Of a stretch of 64,000 nucleotides of DNA, positions 59,543-64,000 are shown piece by piece. This DNA is from Gnetum montanum (taxonomy: Eukaryota > Streptophyta > Gnetopsida > Gnetales > Gnetaceae). The stretch is taken from contig MNCI01038362.1 in assembly GCA_015680685.1 (NCBI GenBank), positions 128,499 to 192,498 of the forward strand. Reading direction: 5' to 3'. The notes beneath the pieces are model-generated. The model saw nothing but the letters and a program-made list of their open reading frames with translations. It was not told the origin of the DNA and did not search any database. Position 1 is the first letter of the stretch. The number at the start of each line of letters is the position of its first letter. The translations under genes and the position numbers were made by a program.

Positions 59543-60230
59543 ACACCCTGAAGGTTTCCTTATTCATAAGGCAATTCTAGGTGGTTCCACAAGTAGCAGC
59601 AAGGATACTATCCAAGTGGAGCACCACCATAATCGTACGAATACTTCCAACAATAGCAGCACCCACAAACATGGGGGATGCCACCTCCAAGGTAGCAATA
59701 CCCTTACAAACAGCCAGATCCCTATGGGTACTATGTTCAGCAACCGGTCTCTCCAAGAGACTCTTCCAGTTATGCAGCCTTTCCAAGTTATTACCACCCC
59801 CAGAGTATTTTCGACCTCAATCTCCATCACCCAGGGGGGACAACCCACATCTCTTCTATCCTCCACCACCTTCTCCTGCCACTCCTCCACCACATCCCAC
59901 TCAGCTGCCACTTGCTCCATCAATACAAGGAGAGATACTACCATAGCTGCAACAACGAAACATTACAAGGGTTGTTAACTTACAACCGGCACCTCAGCCG
60001 AGTGAACCAAAACCCAAGCCACGAAAACATCCCTTTTTCTGGCCCAACAACCTAAACATACCCTCGCATACACCTATGGCCAGTGCCTCTAAACCTACAA
60101 ATGCCTCCACTATCCCACCGTCAGAGCAACCTCCAAGCCAACAACAGCAACACTCCAATGTCCAGACGGTCATGCTCACACATGCCATGACTGAGTAGAT
60201 CAAAGTAGATCATCTTCCTCAAAAATTAGC
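59543..60230 (+). pseudogene. Pro/Gln-rich gag-pol linker
   Basis: Traceable words such as QYPYKQPDPYGYYVQQP (about 59,695-59,745) in broken frames. There is no catalytic domain. The open frames on both strands here overlap and reflect base composition. Confidence 0.55.
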
Positions 60231-60900
60231 TGATCCGGGAAGCCCCCTAATCTATCTTTAGGTGGTAAGGAATAAGCCATGCAAAGCTCCTTTGGACTCG
60301 AGGTGAGGGATTAATTTGATCTCTCATGATATGTACAAGAACTAGAACATGCCCCCACTAAAGAAGAGCAAAATCCAGCTTGAGTTAGCAGACCAGTCCA
60401 TCACCATTCCCTTGGGATTAGTTGAGGACATTGTGACCACCGTCTATGGGTGGTCCCACCCTACTGATTTCCTAGTTATCTGTGTAGAGAATTGCAAGGG
60501 AAACTTCCCAATCATCATGGGAAGGGCCTGACTAAGCACAGTGGATGCACGACTAGGCCTCCACAATCTATCCCTTGAAATTTCAAAGGAAAATCCTTTC
60601 GGGAAGGTTGAGAAGAAATGCATTCCATGCATCACATACAGTGACTCAAGGTGCAATTGTGTGCAACAATTATGGTCCGCTACATGGATATCCCTTCAAG
60701 CATGCAACTGGTGTACTGAGGAATCACCTATTTAACGGTGCTTGTACGCAATAGCCACTAACCAAGAAGGCACCCAGTGGCTGACAGCTGATCCTGCTAG
60801 CAGTGCATTATGCATGGAACCATCAGAGGGGCCTATACAATCCTACATTGATAGTAGAGATGAAATGGAATTGATTCATTAACAGGTCTCCACTGTTGAT
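60231..60900 (+). pseudogene. Protease region of the Athila-like element
   Basis: LDSR-stop-GINLISHDMYK (about 60,294-60,335) lies where the D-S-G active site should be, so the site is damaged. The open frame 60,349-60,531 gives SITIPLGLVEDIVTTV and FPIIMGRA, then TGA where the Trp of GRPWL is expected, then LSTVDARLGLHNLSL. Confidence 0.75.
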
Positions 60901-61970
60901 GACCAAGATGACTCGGGTAAGCTAAAAATCCCTAAGAGCTTCAAACAAGAGCCCCTCGAGTTAAAGTCTTTACCATCTCACTTAGAGTATGCATTTTTGC
61001 AAAATGGAAAGCTGGTAATCATTAATGCCATCCTTGCTCTAGAACAGAAGAAGAAGTTGCTGGAGGTGGTAAAAAAATGGGTTGCTGCATTCACATGGTC
61101 ATATCTTGAGTTGATTAGAGTTGAGCATCGGATCTATCTTGACCCTTCATGAAACCACGACAATAGCCACAAAGGTGGTTGAATCCCAAATTGAAGAAAA
61201 TCATAAAATATGAAATTAAACAATTGCTAAAGGCAGGATTCATCTATTCTGTTGCCGATAGCGAATGGGTTAGCCCACTCATTATTGTGCCTAAAAAAGG
61301 TGGCAAGTGGAGGGTTTGTATTGATTTCTGATTGCTCAATATGATGACCTTCAAGGACCACTTCCTGCTCCTATTTGTGAACTAGGTGTTGGACACCATA
61401 GCAGGGCACAGCTACTACAGCTTTTTGGATGGTTATAGTAGTTATAACCAAATCCAAATAGCACTAGAGGACCAGGCCAAAACTACTTTCACAAGTCCAT
61501 GGGGGACTTTCGCATACAAGAAGATGCCCTTTGGCCTATGCAATGTGCTCGCTACGTTCCAATGCCTTTTCCTAAGCATCTTCTAGCAACAAATCAGCAA
61601 TGGTATGGAAGTCTTCATGGATGACTTCTCCACCTATGGGGTCACATTCGAGCAAGCCTTGGATCTTCTGGAGTAGGTTCTGAAAAGGTGTGTAGACATC
61701 AATTTTCAGCTCAATTGGTAGAAGAGCCATTTGATGGTCTAAGAGGGCATAGTGCTGGGGCATCACATCTCACAAACAAGGATTAGCATAGATCCTGAAA
61801 AGATCAGGGTTATCCAAGAAATTACCCACCAACCAAGTACTGTCAAAGATGTTCGATCATTCCTCAGACACATTGGTTACTATCGACAAGTCATTGAAAA
61901 CTTCTCAAAGATCGTCAAGCCGTTGGTAGAGCTGATAAAGAAGAACGCTCTGTTCATCTAGACCAAGGAA
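60901..61970 (+). pseudogene. Reverse transcriptase of the Athila-like element
   Basis: LLKAGFIYSVADSEWVSPLI and VPKKGGKWRVCIDF (61,220-61,330, then TGA for Arg) precede the open frame 61,386-61,586 with YSFLDGYSSYNQIQIALEDQ and SPWGTFAYKKMPFGLCNV. VFMDDFSTYG (about 61,610-61,640) is the active site. LGHHISQTRISIDPEKI and the open frame 61,752-61,961 form the thumb and connection. Confidence 0.9.
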
Positions 61971-62560
61971 TGCGAGTTTGCATTCCAAGTGCTAAAACAA
62001 AAACTCATAGAAACTCCAGTTCTACGAGCTCCTGATTGATCCAGAACCTTTCACATTATGATAGACGCATCCAACTATGCCTTGGGAGCTGTGCTTACAT
62101 AGTGTGACAATTAGAAACATCCTTACTATATCCACTGTGCAAGTCATAGCATTGTGGGTGCTCAGTTGAACTACACCACCACCAAAAAGGAGTTGATGAT
62201 AGTGTTGTTCGCCTTGGAAAAATTTCGGCACTATGTGCTCAGATACGAGGTGTTTGTGCATACTGACCATAGTGTTATCCGGTTCTTGATGAACAAACCA
62301 ACGATGAGCCCCCACATAATTTGGTGGCTGATGATTCTTTAGGAGTTTGATCTTACCATGGTAGATAGGAAGGAGACTGATAATGTGATTGCTGACCACT
62401 TGTCTCGGTTACAATGGGATGATGCAAAAGAGGAGGAGCCCTTATTCGACCAATTTCTAGATGAACTCCTCTTCATAGGTGTGGTTGATCTGCAAGTACC
62501 CAAGGAATCCCCTTGGTTCAGCCACATCCTCACCTACCTCACCACTTAAGAGTTACCAAA
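61971..62560 (+). pseudogene. RNase H of the Athila-like element
   Basis: FHIMIDASNYALGAVL (62,048-62,096), YTTTKKELMIVLFALEKFR (62,172-62,228), VHTDHSVIRFLMNK and DHLSRLQWDD (62,395-62,424). A TAG at 62,341 replaces the Gln before EFDL. Confidence 0.88.
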
Positions 62561-63780
62561 AGAGTGGAACCATCGGCAAAAACAATAGTTTCTCCATAAG
62601 GCCAAGCGTTTCATGGAGATCAATGGCCACTTTTACAAGGTGTGCGTAGATGGCTTGGTGTGATGGTGTGTCCCTGATAGTGATATGCTACGCATCCTTT
62701 AGGATGCTCATGAGCGCCCTTGTGGGGGCCACTATGCTAGACGTCGCACTGCCATTAAGATCCTTCTTGCAGGGTACTACTGTCCCACCATTTTTAGGGA
62801 TGCACAATATTTTACCCGCTCCTGCGAATGATGCTAGAGGGACGATGGGATGACGGCACAGTTGGAGGGACCTCAGTAGTGGATCCAACCACTAGAGCCC
62901 TTCAACATTTGGGGTATCAACTTCATGGGACCCATCACACCCCTATCAAATGGGAAGGCCTACATCATCATAGCTGTAGACTACTGTACAAAGTGGGTAG
63001 AAGCAATGGCTGTTGTTGACTGTTCTTCTAGCACTGCCGCATGATTTGTCCAACAACAAATCGTTAACAAGTTTGGAGTGCCACGTGCACTCATTTTTGA
63101 TAATGGAACTCATTTTATGGGTGTTACTTTTTGGAAACTCATGCAACACTTAGGGGTAATGCATATATTTATAACTCCCTATCACCCCCAAGCTAACGGG
63201 CAGGCCGAAGTCACCAATAGGGAGATCACCAAGATCCTTACCCGAACCATCAGCAAATACAAGAGGGATTGGAGCACTAAGCTTAACGATGCCCTATGGG
63301 CCTATCGCTCCACTTGGAAACTTCTTGTAGGGTACTCTCCCTATGAGTTAGTGTACGAAAAGTTGCTAACACTTCCAATTCAAGCTGAACTCCGCACACT
63401 ATCCACCGCCAGTGACTTAGGCCTTGACCTACTGCTAGCACAATGGGAATGATTGATCAACTTAAGTGTGGTAAATGAGAACTGATTAGTGGTCCTATCC
63501 TCCAATGAGATCCACAAGGCCTATAATAAAAAATGACATGATCTTAGGATCCGGAAGGTCTCGTTCAGATGTGGAGACAAAGTACTATATTGGAACCCCT
63601 CACATCTATCTCAACCAATCAAGTTTCAAACATTGTGGGAGGGGCCTTACATTGTCTCCAAAACCTTTCCATCTAGGGCCTTGCTTATCCACAAACCTGA
63701 GGACCCCACCAGAACATAGTTAGTCAACCACCAACAATTGAAACCTTTCCGTGAACTCCACTCAACCAGTGCAATCGCCT
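62561..63780 (+). pseudogene. Integrase of the Athila-like element
   Basis: The finger is traceable as AHERPCGGHYARRRTAIKIL, with its second half damaged near 62,820. The core reads GINFMGPITP, IIIAVDYCTKWVEAMAV and FGVPRALIFDNGTHFMG, then YHPQANGQAEVTNREI in the open frame 63,078-63,452. The end has LVNHQQLKPFREL near 63,721-63,760. Confidence 0.9.
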
Positions 63781-64000
63781 CATCATTGCCTAGTCAACCA
63801 TGCTCCATTTTTCGTGTCTCCTCCTTTCCACCCAATCGTGGGGGAGATCGTCATCCCTACTGATCTATTCCACTACACCCCTCGCCATTTTGTCATTTTT
63901 GGTTTTACACTTTTTTTTTCACCATTGTTTATACATTTGCAAATTCTTTGTACATTTTTTCCTTTCTTTACCTATTTTTCACTTCTTTGTGGATGTTTTA
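63781..64000 (+). other. End of pol and T-rich 3' region
   Basis: It has no recognisable domain. The sequence becomes pyrimidine-rich after 63,890. Confidence 0.4.

Larger units (their letters stand above)
56683..64000 (+). mobile_element. Athila-like Ty3/gypsy element (runs off the window)
   Basis: 5' LTR, primer site, gag, protease, RT, RNase H and integrase are in order. The Athila-like label rests on the Asp-tRNA-type primer site and the FMDDFSTYG form of the RT active site. The 3' LTR lies beyond 64,000. Confidence 0.85.

Noticed and set aside
59564-59978. Three overlapping open frames of 120-126 codons on both strands
   Set aside because: They overlap each other in the Pro/Gln-rich linker between gag and pol; the low-complexity composition explains them.
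62022-62399. 125-codon minus-strand frame
   Set aside because: It is the complement of the RNase H domain of the Athila-like element.

Overview
The window reads as nuclear DNA from a plant with a large, repeat-rich genome. The evidence is one intron-containing gene for a chloroplast protein (EGY3) among nested, decayed LTR retrotransposons. A gymnosperm would fit well, but the sequence alone does not fix the taxon. I see no rRNA, tRNA or CRISPR.

Layout. (1) 1-33,223 is a cluster of related Ty3/gypsy elements with Tat-like features: a dual RNase H and a YVDD reverse transcriptase. Element B (89 to ~7,240) has gag-pro and an antisense module. Element A (7,658-24,625) is nearly complete: 5' LTR, PBS, gag, pro, antisense gene, RT, RNase H, second RNase H, integrase, 3' UTR, PPT and a cut-off 3' LTR. 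Element C (24,626-30,652) keeps only the 3' half of pol and its 3' LTR. An inverted relative (30,813-33,223) follows and carries a solo LTR of another family. (2) 33,224-40,440 is mostly AT-rich intergenic DNA with one decayed coding remnant, one LTR, a hairpin and a 111-bp tandem duplication. (3) 40,444-44,765 is the only intact host gene, a six-exon EGY3-type inactive site-2 protease. (4) 44,895-54,929 is a Ty1/copia element bounded by a perfect 5-bp target duplication, 130 bp past the EGY3 stop codon. Two solo LTRs of gypsy families sit inside it. (5) 56,683-64,000 is an Athila-like gypsy element (tRNA-Asp-type primer site, FMDD reverse transcriptase) that runs off the window.

The most unusual structure is in elements A and B. 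Between protease and reverse transcriptase each holds a multi-exon gene on the opposite strand. In A this gene has its own TATA box. Just upstream of that TATA box are two copies of AGCGTAGCA, the same word that builds the hairpin-rich U3 of the element's LTR. Arrays of a short TAAACTAGCA-type repeat mark the module borders: after pro, before RT and after integrase.

All retroelement reading frames are broken, mostly by TAG or TGA where Gln, Trp or Arg is expected, as deamination of methylated cytosine would produce. Three single Ns are present. Two are flanked by 57-bp duplications and look like assembly joins.
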